Position numbers and translations under genes: made by a program. Of a DNA stretch of 22,304 nt, positions 1 to 7,467 are shown piece after piece. Every line of letters starts with the position of its first letter. Within the stretch, counting starts at the first letter, position 1. The stretch spans positions 1-22,304 of the forward strand of contig JAJZWL010000011.1 in assembly GCA_021846685.1 (NCBI GenBank), read 5' to 3'. Under the pieces are notes generated by a model. The model ran no database searches. It worked only from the letters and a program-made list of their open reading frames with translations, and had not been told where the DNA came from. Source of the DNA: a bacterium (lineage in GTDB: Bacteria; Patescibacteria; Dojkabacteria; JAKAPS01; JAJZLI01).

Positions 1-237
1 TCCTTTGTTTGATACTTTAAAGGTAATACCAAGCCCATCTTCTGATTCCCTAACATATTCTATTACAGCATGATCATCATGCATTGAGGCTTCAATTGCT
101 TGTTTATCTGTTTCAAATATTAAAACATTTCTTTTACTATCTTTAGTAACGTCTGGATTATCTAAAGATCTCATATCTCTTGCAAATGAATCTGAAAATT
201 CTATTAAATTGTCTTCTTTACTATGTATTCCTTCCAC
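1..237 (-). CDS. Unknown protein, N-terminal part (cut by window edge)
   Basis: The frame is open from a GTG at 237 to the window edge (79 codons, no stop), so only the N-terminus is visible. It is charged and soluble-looking, begins VEGIHSKEDNLIEF and has no membrane segment. I do not recognise a family. The GTG is chosen because it is the first start codon after an in-frame TGA and because a consensus promoter (TTGACA, 17 bp, TATAAT at 247-275) ends 9 bp upstream of it, which would put transcription start within about 3 nt of the codon. No Shine-Dalgarno sequence is present. Confidence 0.6.
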   Translation of the reverse strand, partial: MEGIHSKEDNLIEFSDSFARDMRSLDNPDVTKDSKRNVLIFETDKQAIEASMHDDHAVIEYVRESEDGLGITFKVSNKG

Positions 238-246
238 GATACCATT

Positions 247-275
247 ATTATATCATACCCTATAATATATGTCAA
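247..275 (-). promoter_or_regulatory. Consensus sigma70-type promoter of the edge gene
   Basis: On the minus strand, TTGACA (275-270) is separated by 17 bp from TATAAT (252-247). The GTG start follows 9 bp after the -10 box, so the transcript should be leaderless or carry only 2-3 nt. Confidence 0.75.
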
Positions 276-360
276 ATACTTCTGGTACTATTATCTCTTA
301 TATATAAAAGTAAATATTTGTAATGTATTTATTTGAAGATAATATATTGAATTTTTTAAT

Positions 361-390
361 TTGACTTCATTGTGAATATAAGAATACAAT
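361..390 (+). promoter_or_regulatory. Probable promoter of the small acidic ORF
   Basis: TTGACT (361-366) is followed after 18 bp by TACAAT (385-390). The expected start site is near 397, about 19 nt before the ATG at 416. An upstream in-frame ATG at 389 overlaps the -10 box and so cannot be the start if this promoter is used. Confidence 0.45.
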
Positions 391-415
391 GAAGATATAT
401 TATATACTGAAGTCT

Positions 416-529
416 ATGGAAAAAGATCATCATAATAGTGATACTCTGGTAGAAGATTCTAATAGAGAAGTTATAGTAGAGATAGTAGAGGGAGAGAAGG
501 TATTTTATCAAGATATATTACCTCTTTAA
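416..529 (+). CDS. Small acidic protein, 37 aa, hypothetical
   Basis: A short open frame begins MEKDHHNSDTLVEDSNR and ends at TAA 527-529. It is rich in Glu and Asp and has no membrane segment. It lies between the divergent promoter region of the edge gene and the convergent 3' end of the ABC-F gene (stop at 553). A longer version from the ATG at 389 would be 46 aa, but that codon overlaps the -10 box. Support rests only on an open frame plus a reasonable promoter. I do not recognise a family, and it could be a chance ORF. Confidence 0.35.
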   Translation: MEKDHHNSDTLVEDSNREVIVEIVEGEKVFYQDILPL

Positions 530-552
530 ATTTTTAAAATCTATACTCTAAA

Positions 553-2178
553 TTATTTTATCTCAATAGTTTCTCCCATTATTTTTTTTACGAAATAACT
601 ATCATGGGATACATATAAAATAGCTCCATTAAATTCTAGCAAGGATGCTTCTAATTCTTCTATTGAGGGTAGGTCAAGATGATTTGTTGGCTCATCTAAT
701 ATCAGTACATTTGGATTTTCTAATAACATTTTTATTATTTGAAATCTAGCCTTTTGTCCTCCCGATAAATATTCTATAGGTAAGTCTCTGTCTTGAGAAG
801 GATTAAATAAATAGTCTTTTAAAATTTTGTTAATATTAGGTATTTCTATTTTTTTCTCATTATATATATTTGATATTGCATCAGATAAAGTCATTTTCAT
901 ATACTTAAGATCTATTTCTTGTTCATAGATTCCTAATACTACTTTAGGATTAAATTTTATTTCCCCTTCATATATTTGTGCAACAGGTTTCTCTTCGAAT
1001 ATTGTAGAAATTATAGTCTTTATCAATGATGTTTTTCCTGCTCCATTTTTTCCTTTTATTCTAATTCTGTCTCCATGAGAAAGTGAGAAATTAATATTTG
1101 AAAAAAGTCTTTCACTATATCCTATTGATAAATTTTTTACTTCAATTAATATTCTTTTTTCTTCTTTAGATGTCGTATTTTGTAATTTAATATTTTTATC
1201 TTTATATTTTTCATATTTATCTATTACTTTTTGATTACTATTCTCTATAGATTCTTTGTCTATCCAAATTGAAGGTTTTTCTAAAGAGCTTTCTATTTTT
1301 TTATATTCTCTTTCAACTCTTTCATACATTACTCTGGTTGATGCATGAGCTCCTCTTTTTTTAATGCTTTGTATTTGTTTTTTTAAATATGCTCCAGATT
1401 TTATAGCTTCTTCGTATGTTTTTATATTTGTTATATTTTGAAGACTATTTTGTTTTAAATATGCATCATAATTACCAATAAATGAAAATGCTTTTTTATC
1501 TTTTATCTCAATGATTTTGTCAACATAATTAAGTACGTCTCTATCATGGGTTATGACAAAGATACTATGTTTTGTATCTTTAAACCAAGATATGAAATCT
1601 GTTTTTCCAATATCATCCATATGGTTAGTTGGCTCATCAATTAGAGCTATATCGCAGTTAGAATACATAACTTTTACTAATTCTACAAATCTTTTTTCTC
1701 CTCCAGATAAATTAATAAGAGGCATTAAATATTTTTCTTTATCAATTTTATAACTTGATAGAGAATTCTTTATTTTATCTTCTATACTGTAATATCCTAA
1801 TTCGCTGAAATCTGTTATTGCATCAGTATATATTTGTATTTTATCCATATCATTACCCATAGTTTCAGGATATGTATCTATAATATTTTTTAATTCTATA
1901 AAACGTGGAATATTATTGAGTATATAATCTATAACAGTAATATCTTCTTCATTTAGATATTCCTGTTTAGTTATAATTATATTTATATTTTTTTTAAGAT
2001 CAACTGTCCCTGAAAAATCTTTATCAACTCCTTCTATAATTTTAAAAAGAGATGTTTTCCCAGTACCGTTTCTTCCTATAAAACCAACTTTTTCATTATC
2101 ATTTATTGAAAATGCAAGGTCTTCATATAAAATTTTGTTCCCTATTGATTTTTCTTTAATATCTATATTTATTAACAT
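553..2178 (-). CDS. ABC-F family ATPase (ribosome-associated or ribosome-protection type)
   Basis: A 541-aa protein with two ABC ATPase domains in one chain and no membrane segment, the hallmark of ABC-F proteins, which act on ribosomes rather than as transporters. Domain 1 has Walker A GRNGTGKTS (35-43), signature LSGGEK (157-162), Walker B/D-loop DEPTNH (181-186) and H-loop His211. Domain 2 has GKNGAGKTS (376-384), LSGGQK (471-476), DEPTNH (495-500) and His525. A charged, Lys/Glu-rich linker (about 245-345) joins them, as expected for the P-site tRNA interaction motif region. The length is normal for the family. Whether it is a housekeeping translation factor (EttA/YdiF type) or an antibiotic-resistance factor (Lsa/Vga/Msr type) cannot be decided from sequence alone. 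A 19-bp perfect palindrome lies 5 bp upstream of its ATG, suggesting regulated expression. Confidence 0.93.
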   Translation of the reverse strand: MLINIDIKEKSIGNKILYEDLAFSINDNEKVGFIGRNGTGKTSLFKIIEGVDKDFSGTVDLKKNINIIITKQEYLNEEDITVIDYILNNIPRFIELKNIIDTYPETMGNDMDKIQIYTDAITDFSELGYYSIEDKIKNSLSSYKIDKEKYLMPLINLSGGEKRFVELVKVMYSNCDIALIDEPTNHMDDIGKTDFISWFKDTKHSIFVITHDRDVLNYVDKIIEIKDKKAFSFIGNYDAYLKQNSLQNITNIKTYEEAIKSGAYLKKQIQSIKKRGAHASTRVMYERVEREYKKIESSLEKPSIWIDKESIENSNQKVIDKYEKYKDKNIKLQNTTSKEEKRILIEVKNLSIGYSERLFSNINFSLSHGDRIRIKGKNGAGKTSLIKTIISTIFEEKPVAQIYEGEIKFNPKVVLGIYEQEIDLKYMKMTLSDAISNIYNEKKIEIPNINKILKDYLFNPSQDRDLPIEYLSGGQKARFQIIKMLLENPNVLILDEPTNHLDLPSIEELEASLLEFNGAILYVSHDSYFVKKIMGETIEIK

Positions 2179-2183
2179 AATTT

Positions 2184-2202
2184 ATCTGTATGACATACAG
2201 AT
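2184..2202. promoter_or_regulatory. 19-bp perfect palindrome in the 5' region of the ABC-F gene
   Basis: ATCTGTATG-A-CATACAGAT is a perfect 9+1+9 inverted repeat only 5 bp upstream of the ABC-F start codon. Possible -10 boxes (TATGAT 2211-2206, TATAAT 2223-2218, minus strand) lie just beyond it. It could be a repressor operator or, in RNA, a 7-bp hairpin covering the translation start. Confidence 0.5.
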
Positions 2203-2264
2203 TCTATCATACTATGAATTATATAAGAAAAAGGTTCATCTGTGATAATTTAGTAATATTGATT

Positions 2265-2606
2265 TTAAAATTTTAAAAAAGAGGCGTATGTTCCAATAAT
2301 TGGTAATTCTTTCTCTTTTAATAGTGCTGCATTATATATACCTATGATCCCTAATATGAAGAATAGTAAAGATGCTATATATGAGAGTATTATCCCTAAT
2401 ATTGGTATAAATATAAAAAAATCAAATATTACAGATACAATTAAGGATACAATTATTAATACAATAGCTTGTTTAACATGAAATTTTACAAAATTATTTT
2501 TTTGAATATTTATATCTAAGAAAAACCAAATTATTCCTACGAGAAAATATGATAATATAGATACTAATCTTTCTTTATCTTCTTTGGAATATTGTTTATC
2601 ATCCAT
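2265..2606 (-). CDS. DUF4870-like small membrane protein
   Basis: A 113-aa protein counted from the ATG at 2606. It begins with a charged segment (MDDKQYSKEDKERL), then a hydrophobic region with LSYFLVGIIWFF, the short soluble loop NNFVKFHVKQA, and two further membrane segments ending near INYAAL-like sequence (IGIYNAALLKEKEL). The pattern of about three membrane segments with a [K/R]F-H-x-x-Q-[A/S] loop is typical of DUF4870/Tic20-like proteins, whose function is not established. The start is set by a near-perfect promoter (2614-2642) whose -10 box ends 7 bp before the ATG. A longer frame would begin at the TTG of the -35 box itself and is therefore rejected. It lies between the polyprenyl synthase and the ABC-F gene on the same strand. 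Confidence 0.75.
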   Translation of the reverse strand: MDDKQYSKEDKERLVSILSYFLVGIIWFFLDINIQKNNFVKFHVKQAIVLIIVSLIVSVIFDFFIFIPILGIILSYIASLLFFILGIIGIYNAALLKEKELPIIGTYASFLKF

Positions 2607-2613
2607 GGTCGAT

Positions 2614-2642
2614 ATATTACTAGATATAATAATAGGTGTCAA
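2614..2642 (-). promoter_or_regulatory. Promoter producing a leaderless mRNA for the DUF4870-like gene
   Basis: Minus strand: TTGACA (2642-2637), 17-bp spacer, TAATAT (2619-2614), then 7 bp to the ATG at 2606. The usual start-site distance falls on or next to the A of the start codon. Confidence 0.7.
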
Positions 2643-2687
2643 TTAAAAGATATCTATTCTAATTTTATGAGATTATAAGATGATATT

Positions 2688-3701
2688 TTATCTATATTGA
2701 ATACTCTCTATAAGACTTAAGAGATATTTTTTCGAATTATCAGGGATTTTAATTGATAATATTAATTCAGATGCTTTTTTAGAATAATTATTGATATCTT
2801 TTAAGAGGAGATCATATGCTCCAGATTTTTTTATAATATCTCTCACTTTTAATTCATCCAATTTATCATTACCTCTAAGTATAGATTCAAAATATTTTTT
2901 ATCTTCTCCTACTGTCTTTTCTAATGTCAATTTAGTAACTGAATTTATTTTACCTTCTTTTATATCATTAAATGGATCTTTTCCCGTCTCTGTAAAAGGT
3001 AAAAAAATTTCATTTAAATCATCACTTATTTGATATACTAATCCTAAATTATATGCATATTCATTAAATAGGTTAATATTCTTTATTTCTCCTGAAAAAT
3101 ATATGCCTAATTTTAAAGGCATATCAATTGTATAAAAGGCTGTTTTATAATTACAAATTTCTAATATGTCTTTATAAGAAATATCATCTATATTATCGAT
3201 TGATGAGAAAAAATCAAATATTTCACCAAACATAGTTTTTAGTGCAGTATCTGAAAATAGAGATATTATTGATGATTTGAATTCACTATTTATATTAGAA
3301 ATTAGTCTAATTGATAAAAATAAACCAAGATCACCACTCATTATTGCATAAGAAATGCCCTTTTCTTCTGAAGATAATATATCTGCGTAATGTTTATGAA
3401 AAGTTTTGTCTCCTCTTCTGAAAAATGAATTATCAATGACATCATCATGTATTAGTAGTGAAGAATGAAATATTTCAATAGCAGATGCTATATTTAAAAT
3501 ATCATTATTTAATTCAAAATTACCAGCTAGAGTATATCCTATATATACTAAATAAGCCCTTATTTTTTTAGAATTATTTGTAATGAATTTTGAAAAATAT
3601 TCATTATCTATTGATACTGAATTATATTGATTAATCTCATTTCTGATTATTTTTTTAATATTTTTTGAAATAATATTGTTAAAAGAATTTATATCTAACA
3701 T
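2688..3701 (-). CDS. Trans-polyprenyl diphosphate synthase (GGPP synthase-like)
   Basis: A 337-aa isoprenyl diphosphate synthase, which condenses IPP onto an allylic diphosphate. Counted from the ATG at 3701, the first Asp-rich motif is DDVID (86-90) in LLIHDDVIDNSFFRRG, followed by the usual Arg pair. The second is DDLNE (227-231) in YQISDDLNEIF, where the last Asp of the canonical DDxxD is Glu. A Lys-rich DIKEGK motif follows. A small residue (Ser) sits five positions before the first motif, which fits a C20 or longer product (inference). It is divergent from a CrtI-like desaturase, so a carotenoid or related isoprenoid role is plausible. An ATG at 3740 would leave only 3 bp between the two divergent starts. 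The ATG at 3701, 9 bp after a TACAAT box (3716-3711), is preferred. Confidence 0.88.
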   Translation of the reverse strand: MLDINSFNNIISKNIKKIIRNEINQYNSVSIDNEYFSKFITNNSKKIRAYLVYIGYTLAGNFELNNDILNIASAIEIFHSSLLIHDDVIDNSFFRRGDKTFHKHYADILSSEEKGISYAIMSGDLGLFLSIRLISNINSEFKSSIISLFSDTALKTMFGEIFDFFSSIDNIDDISYKDILEICNYKTAFYTIDMPLKLGIYFSGEIKNINLFNEYAYNLGLVYQISDDLNEIFLPFTETGKDPFNDIKEGKINSVTKLTLEKTVGEDKKYFESILRGNDKLDELKVRDIIKKSGAYDLLLKDINNYSKKASELILSIKIPDNSKKYLLSLIESIQYR

Positions 3702-3743
3702 GGATTTATTATTGTAGTATATATCTGTGATAAAATACATAAT

Positions 3744-5237
3744 ATGACACGAAAAAAAACTGTAATAATAACGGGAGGAGGAATGAGTGGAATAGTATCT
3801 GCTTTAAGATTATCTAGAGCTGGATTTGCTGTGGTATTAATTGAAAAGAATAAAACCTTAGGTGGAAAGGTAAGCCAGATTAAAGGAAATGGTTATACTT
3901 TTGAATTAATACCTTCATTTATAGAATATATTGAAGTTTATGAAGAACTATTTAAATATTTGGGATTGGATATAAAAAAATATTTGAATTTTAAAAGATT
4001 AGAATCTGCTTATAAATTTAATTTTTCTGATGGTACCTATATAAATGCATATAGAGATAAGAATAAATTATCTGCTGAATTTAATAAATTTGAAAAAAAT
4101 TCATATAAAAAAATAAATAGATTTTTTAAAGAAAATAAAGAGAAATCAGCATTTATCAAAAATAATATATTAGGGAATAATTCAAATCCATCTATTACTT
4201 CGAAATTAAATTTAACTTTAAAGTATTTTCAACTTAGTATTTTACAAAAATATTGGAAAAATATTGATAAATATTTTACAAGTGAAAAAGTTAAATTAAT
4301 ACTTTCTTTTTATAATGCTTATTTTTCTATAGATCCGTATAAAGATGCTTCTTTATTTACAGTAATTCCATATGAAGAACTTTCTAAGGGGATATATTCT
4401 ATAAAAGGTGGAATGTCTAGTGTTATAGATTCATTCGAAATTATTTTAAATGAAATGAAAGTTAAAGTAATTAAAGGAGATGAAGTATCTAGGTTGAAAT
4501 TTAATAACAGAAATATAACTAGTGTTAAATTAAAGAGTGGAAAGGAGATTAAGGGAGATGTTTTTTTATCAGATATTAATAGAATAGATTTTAATAAAAG
4601 ATTTCTTTCAAAAAAAATACCTTCAAGTTATATTAATAAATTAGAGAAGTCAAATTTATCAAATTCTGTTATAACTATTTATTTAGGATTAAATAAAAAA
4701 TTTAAAAATTTAGAATATCATAATTTTTATATTAATAATAATTTACAATCCATAGTTAATGATTTAAAAAAAATTCATAATGAAGAGTGGATACCCTCTT
4801 TCTATTTTGTGAATCCATCAAAAAATGACGATACAATTGCTCCTAAGGGTTATACAGCTTTAAGTATATTAATTTCTGTTCCGAATTTGAAATATAGGAA
4901 TAATTGGGAGAAGATTTTTCCTGAGATTAAAGACAGTATATATAGAATAATGGAAGAAGACTTAAATATGAAAAATTTTAAAAATAGTATTAAATTTGAA
5001 AAAATAATGTATCCTAAAGATTGGATTAATAAATTGAGTTTGTATAAAGGATCAATACTAGGGTTGATTCCAGATTATTGGAATCCAATTAATTTAGTTT
5101 CTCAAAAAAAATCTAAGTATATCTCTAACTTATATTTTAGTTCAGTTGGAGATATATATTCAAGGCCTGGTGTATCTTGGGAGATATTAAATGCTAAAAT
5201 AGTATCTGAAAAAATCATTAGTAATTGCAGAGTTTAG
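3744..5237 (+). CDS. crtI: CrtI-family phytoene desaturase-like FAD oxidoreductase
   Basis: A 497-aa FAD-dependent oxidoreductase of the phytoene desaturase superfamily. The N-terminus has the Rossmann motif TGGGMSG (GxGxxG, 11-16) and an acidic residue ending the second strand in VVLIEKN, followed by LGGKV. The C-terminus has YFSSVGDIYSRPGVSWEI followed by LNAKIVSEKI, matching the family's substrate/FAD-binding C-terminal motif that precedes a terminal helix. Family members desaturate or isomerise carotenoid precursors at the membrane, but the exact reaction (CrtI, CrtN, CrtD or another retinoid/carotenoid step) cannot be assigned. The neighbouring divergent polyprenyl synthase supports an isoprenoid pathway. 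No phytoene synthase is in the window. The start follows a TAAAAT box (3731-3736) by 7 bp with no Shine-Dalgarno sequence. The gene is very AT-rich, like its neighbours, with many Lys and Asn. Confidence 0.85.
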   Translation: MTRKKTVIITGGGMSGIVSALRLSRAGFAVVLIEKNKTLGGKVSQIKGNGYTFELIPSFIEYIEVYEELFKYLGLDIKKYLNFKRLESAYKFNFSDGTYINAYRDKNKLSAEFNKFEKNSYKKINRFFKENKEKSAFIKNNILGNNSNPSITSKLNLTLKYFQLSILQKYWKNIDKYFTSEKVKLILSFYNAYFSIDPYKDASLFTVIPYEELSKGIYSIKGGMSSVIDSFEIILNEMKVKVIKGDEVSRLKFNNRNITSVKLKSGKEIKGDVFLSDINRIDFNKRFLSKKIPSSYINKLEKSNLSNSVITIYLGLNKKFKNLEYHNFYINNNLQSIVNDLKKIHNEEWIPSFYFVNPSKNDDTIAPKGYTALSILISVPNLKYRNNWEKIFPEIKDSIYRIMEEDLNMKNFKNSIKFEKIMYPKDWINKLSLYKGSILGLIPDYWNPINLVSQKKSKYISNLYFSSVGDIYSRPGVSWEILNAKIVSEKIISNCRV

Positions 5238-5249
5238 TAACATACAAGA

Positions 5250-5265
5250 TTAATCAAAAGATTAA
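5250..5265 (+). terminator. Short hairpin after the crtI-like gene (weak terminator candidate)
   Basis: TTAATC-AAAA-GATTAA forms a perfect 6-bp stem with a 4-nt loop, 12 bp after the stop codon. There is no U-tract (AAATTT follows) and the stem is AT-only, so termination is uncertain. Confidence 0.25.
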
Positions 5266-5296
5266 AAATTTGAGAATACCATGTAATATGTGACTA

Positions 5297-5325
5297 TTGA
5301 TAATAGCTATAGGGTGTTGTATAAT
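5297..5325 (+). promoter_or_regulatory. Promoter of the 5332 gene, predicted leaderless
   Basis: TTGATA (5297-5302), 17-bp spacer, TATAAT (5320-5325), then 6 bp to the ATG at 5332. It lies inside the longer GTG-started frame (5290) and therefore argues for the internal ATG. Confidence 0.75.
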
Positions 5326-5331
5326 GTGCCT

Positions 5332-5805
5332 ATGAGTAATATAGAGATTGATCCAAATTCTGATGAAATTAGGGATACTGTAAGTTTTGTTTTAGAGAAT
5401 AGAGCTTTTAAAGATAGATTGGAGGAAATTAATAATCCTAGTATTTTTGGTATATATCGTGATGATACACAAGGTATATTTTTATCTGATACTTCGGAAC
5501 CAAATTTTGCACAAATTGTACATAATGATAAATTGATTTATGATCCATCTCGTAATGTGAGAGATGATCTTGTAGGGCTTTGTTATGTTGATTTTACTGT
5601 GAAAGATCCAATGGTAATTGATAATGCAATTGAAATACCTATTGCAACACTGTTATCATCAATTGATGATTATGCAAGTTATCTAAGAACTAATAGAGAT
5701 ACATATATATTTTTAGTTAATACTAATGATAGATCTATTCAGGTTATACAAATCTCTTCAGAAAATCAAGAAAACCCACTGAATAAAACCAAAGTAAATT
5801 ATTGA
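5332..5805 (+). CDS. Unknown soluble protein, 157 aa
   Basis: The frame begins MSNIEIDPNSDEIRDTV and ends TGA. It is acidic, lacks membrane segments and a signal peptide, and looks like a mixed alpha/beta domain (FGIYRDD, LVGLCYVDFTV, DTYIFLVN strands). I do not recognise a family. The open frame extends upstream to a GTG at 5290, but a clear promoter lies within that extension and its -10 box ends 6 bp before the ATG used here. It stands alone between the crtI-like gene and the repeat-containing intergenic region. Confidence 0.7.
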   Translation: MSNIEIDPNSDEIRDTVSFVLENRAFKDRLEEINNPSIFGIYRDDTQGIFLSDTSEPNFAQIVHNDKLIYDPSRNVRDDLVGLCYVDFTVKDPMVIDNAIEIPIATLLSSIDDYASYLRTNRDTYIFLVNTNDRSIQVIQISSENQENPLNKTKVNY

Positions 5806-5868
5806 TATATAGAATATAATTCAGGTAATTCTTATGAGTATATTTTCATATATCAAAAATATAAAATT

Positions 5869-5903
5869 CTCCTTGTATTTAGACAGTGTTGGCACAATAT
5901 TAT
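5869..5903 (+). repeat. Interspersed short repeat, copy A (diverged)
   Basis: This copy begins CTCCTTGTATTTAGACAG, preceded by ATAAAATT, and is similar to copy B (9508) over about 20 bp and then drifts. It lies in the 261-bp gap 5806-6066, which otherwise holds only AT-rich sequence with weak inverted repeats (for example TTGAAAT...ATTTCAA). Confidence 0.5.
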
Positions 5904-6066
5904 CAATAGATTCATATTATATTTTGAAATTTATATTATAATTTTATTTCAATATACAGCAGAATAAAGGCCTTATTAGTGAATTATTCATATATAGATT
6001 TCACGCTATTGCAATATCCTATAAAAAGATTATACTGGATGTAATATTTTATAATAATTAAATCAT

Positions 6067-6432
6067 ATGGAAGAAAATACAGATAATATAAATACTAGTG
6101 AGTATAAGACAAAGAAAGTTATTTTTAGAGGATATCAAGTAGTTTGGTATCTTCTGGGAATAGTTGAGATATTACTTGCATTTAGATTTGTACTTCTACT
6201 TTCTGGCGCAAATCCTCAAAGTAGTTTTGTGAATTTTGTATATTCAATAAGTAGTATTTTTGCTCAGCCATTCTCTAGTATATTTCATAACACTGTAAGT
6301 AATAATTCTATATTTGAATGGTCAATACTTATAGGAATGATTGTATATCTAGTAATAGCTTACGCTCTTGTCAAATTAGTTCAGTTAATAAATCCTGCTA
6401 CTCCTCAGAAAGTAAAAGATACTGTAGACTAA
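6067..6432 (+). CDS. YggT-family membrane protein
   Basis: A 121-aa protein with a hydrophilic N-terminus of about 25 residues, a first membrane segment (VVWYLLGIVEILLAFRFVLLL, about 25-46), a loop (GANPQSSFVNFVYSISSIFAQPF) with the P-F motif typical of YggT, and a second segment (ILIGMIVYLVIAYALVKLVQL, about 87-107). YggT proteins are small integral membrane proteins of poorly defined role, sometimes tied to osmotic stress or cell division. There is no Shine-Dalgarno sequence. Possible promoters are TTGCAA-16-TATACT (6009-6036) or a TATAAT (6050-6055) 11 bp before the ATG. Confidence 0.8.
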   Translation: MEENTDNINTSEYKTKKVIFRGYQVVWYLLGIVEILLAFRFVLLLSGANPQSSFVNFVYSISSIFAQPFSSIFHNTVSNNSIFEWSILIGMIVYLVIAYALVKLVQLINPATPQKVKDTVD

Positions 6433-6674
6433 TAATTTATATGTAAAATAAAGATAACTCATTCGTGATAAAGCAAGATTATTCTCAATTACGTTTCTAA
6501 CTTTATATGGTATAGGTGGAATCTTATATTTTTGCCACATAATGTTATCCAAATATTTAATATTATTTTTTCTGAACCTATTGATGCTATTAAAAAGATC
6601 ATCATATTGGAAAAAGTTAGAGTTAAAATCAGAAAGAGTATAAGTATATTATGATTATTTGATATCATAAAACT

Positions 6675-6791
6675 ATGAATAGAGAGATTCCATTAGGTAT
6701 ATATAAGCGCTATAAAGGTAATTATTATTTGGTTATTGGAGTAGCTAAGCATAGTGAAACATTAGAAGATTTAAATATTAGGATATTTTAA
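6675..6791 (+). pseudogene. Truncated DUF1653 gene
   Basis: A 38-codon frame encodes a product beginning MNREIPLGIYKRYKGNYYLV, followed by the short core VAKHSETLE. This is the clear N-terminal half of DUF1653 proteins, which usually read G-x-Y-x-H-Y-K-G...V-x-x-x-A-x-H-S-E-T and then continue with a Y-R-x-L-Y...W-x-R-P half. Here the frame stops (LNIRIF-stop) before that second half, inside the 3' end of the convergent permease gene (overlap 14 bp). It may be a decayed remnant or a shortened gene. The rest of the gap 6433-6674 holds no convincing gene. Confidence 0.6.
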
Positions 6792-7467
6792 TAAATCTAT
6801 ATACTCCAAAGAGGATAAATATTAATATTAATGAGACAATATTCAAAATATTAAAGAATAGATTTTCTGGTGATAAATTCATTTTGAAGTTAGGAAGATA
6901 ATTAAATATTATTTGCATTATATATCCAGCAAATATAGCTCCCAAGCTAAAGAATGTAATAAATAAATATATAATCTTTTTAGGATATGATTTTTTATAT
7001 ATTTTAATAAGAGGTAAAATTAGTAAATCTCCATATATATAAGTAATATTAGCTCCAATGGGTATATGTACATTATTTAAGTATCTTGCGATAGGAACAT
7101 TCCCCATAGAACAAACAAAGGTTATAATGGCAATGACAAGTCCAGAAATTAAAAGTAAAATATACCCCAATATAGGTATGCTGTTAATATGTAACAATAA
7201 ATAAGGAAAAAATGATTTTGGAATAAAGCTCTCTGCAAATCCAGCAATTAAAAACCCAGTGATAAGTTCCCATTTTAGCATTGATAAATCAGAAAAGAAT
7301 GTTGAAGATATTAGTCTTAGAGACTTTATACTTAAAAATTTAGGATTCACATCTGTTGTATATATTGAAGGATTCTCTATAAATGAATCTTTGTGATTTT
7401 GGGAACAAAATAAATATAAAATTTTATTATACTTATAATTTAATTCTTTTTTCCTTCCATGCCACAT
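6778..7467 (-). CDS. ArsP-like permease, C-terminal part with second half of a YHS domain
   Basis: This frame continues the 7440-7937 gene in the -1 frame. It starts with the second half of a YHS metal-binding domain (YNKILYLFCSQNHKDSFIEN, after which PSIY), then the second half of a PF03773-type permease: membrane segments around KWELITGFLIAGFAESFIP, ILGYILLLISGLVIAIITFV, the conserved CSMGNVPIARYL and GANITYIYGDLLILPLI segments, and two more C-terminal segments. The family includes ArsP organoarsenical exporters, but most members have unknown substrates. The ATG at 7467 is probably not a real start, because the sequence makes sense only when joined to the upstream frame at the A6 run (7446-7452). 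Confidence 0.75.
   Translation of the reverse strand: MWHGRKKELNYKYNKILYLFCSQNHKDSFIENPSIYTTDVNPKFLSIKSLRLISSTFFSDLSMLKWELITGFLIAGFAESFIPKSFFPYLLLHINSIPILGYILLLISGLVIAIITFVCSMGNVPIARYLNNVHIPIGANITYIYGDLLILPLIKIYKKSYPKKIIYLFITFFSLGAIFAGYIMQIIFNYLPNFKMNLSPENLFFNILNIVSLILIFILFGVYRFIKIS

Noticed and set aside
3702..3740. N-terminal extension of the polyprenyl synthase to the ATG at 3740
   Set aside because: It would leave only 3 bp between divergent start codons with no room for promoters, and the extension does not resemble the family N-terminus.
6461..6643. 61-codon open stretch on the plus strand upstream of the DUF1653 remnant
   Set aside because: It has no start codon other than an ATT or an internal ATG and no family resemblance. 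An open stretch of this length can occur by chance.
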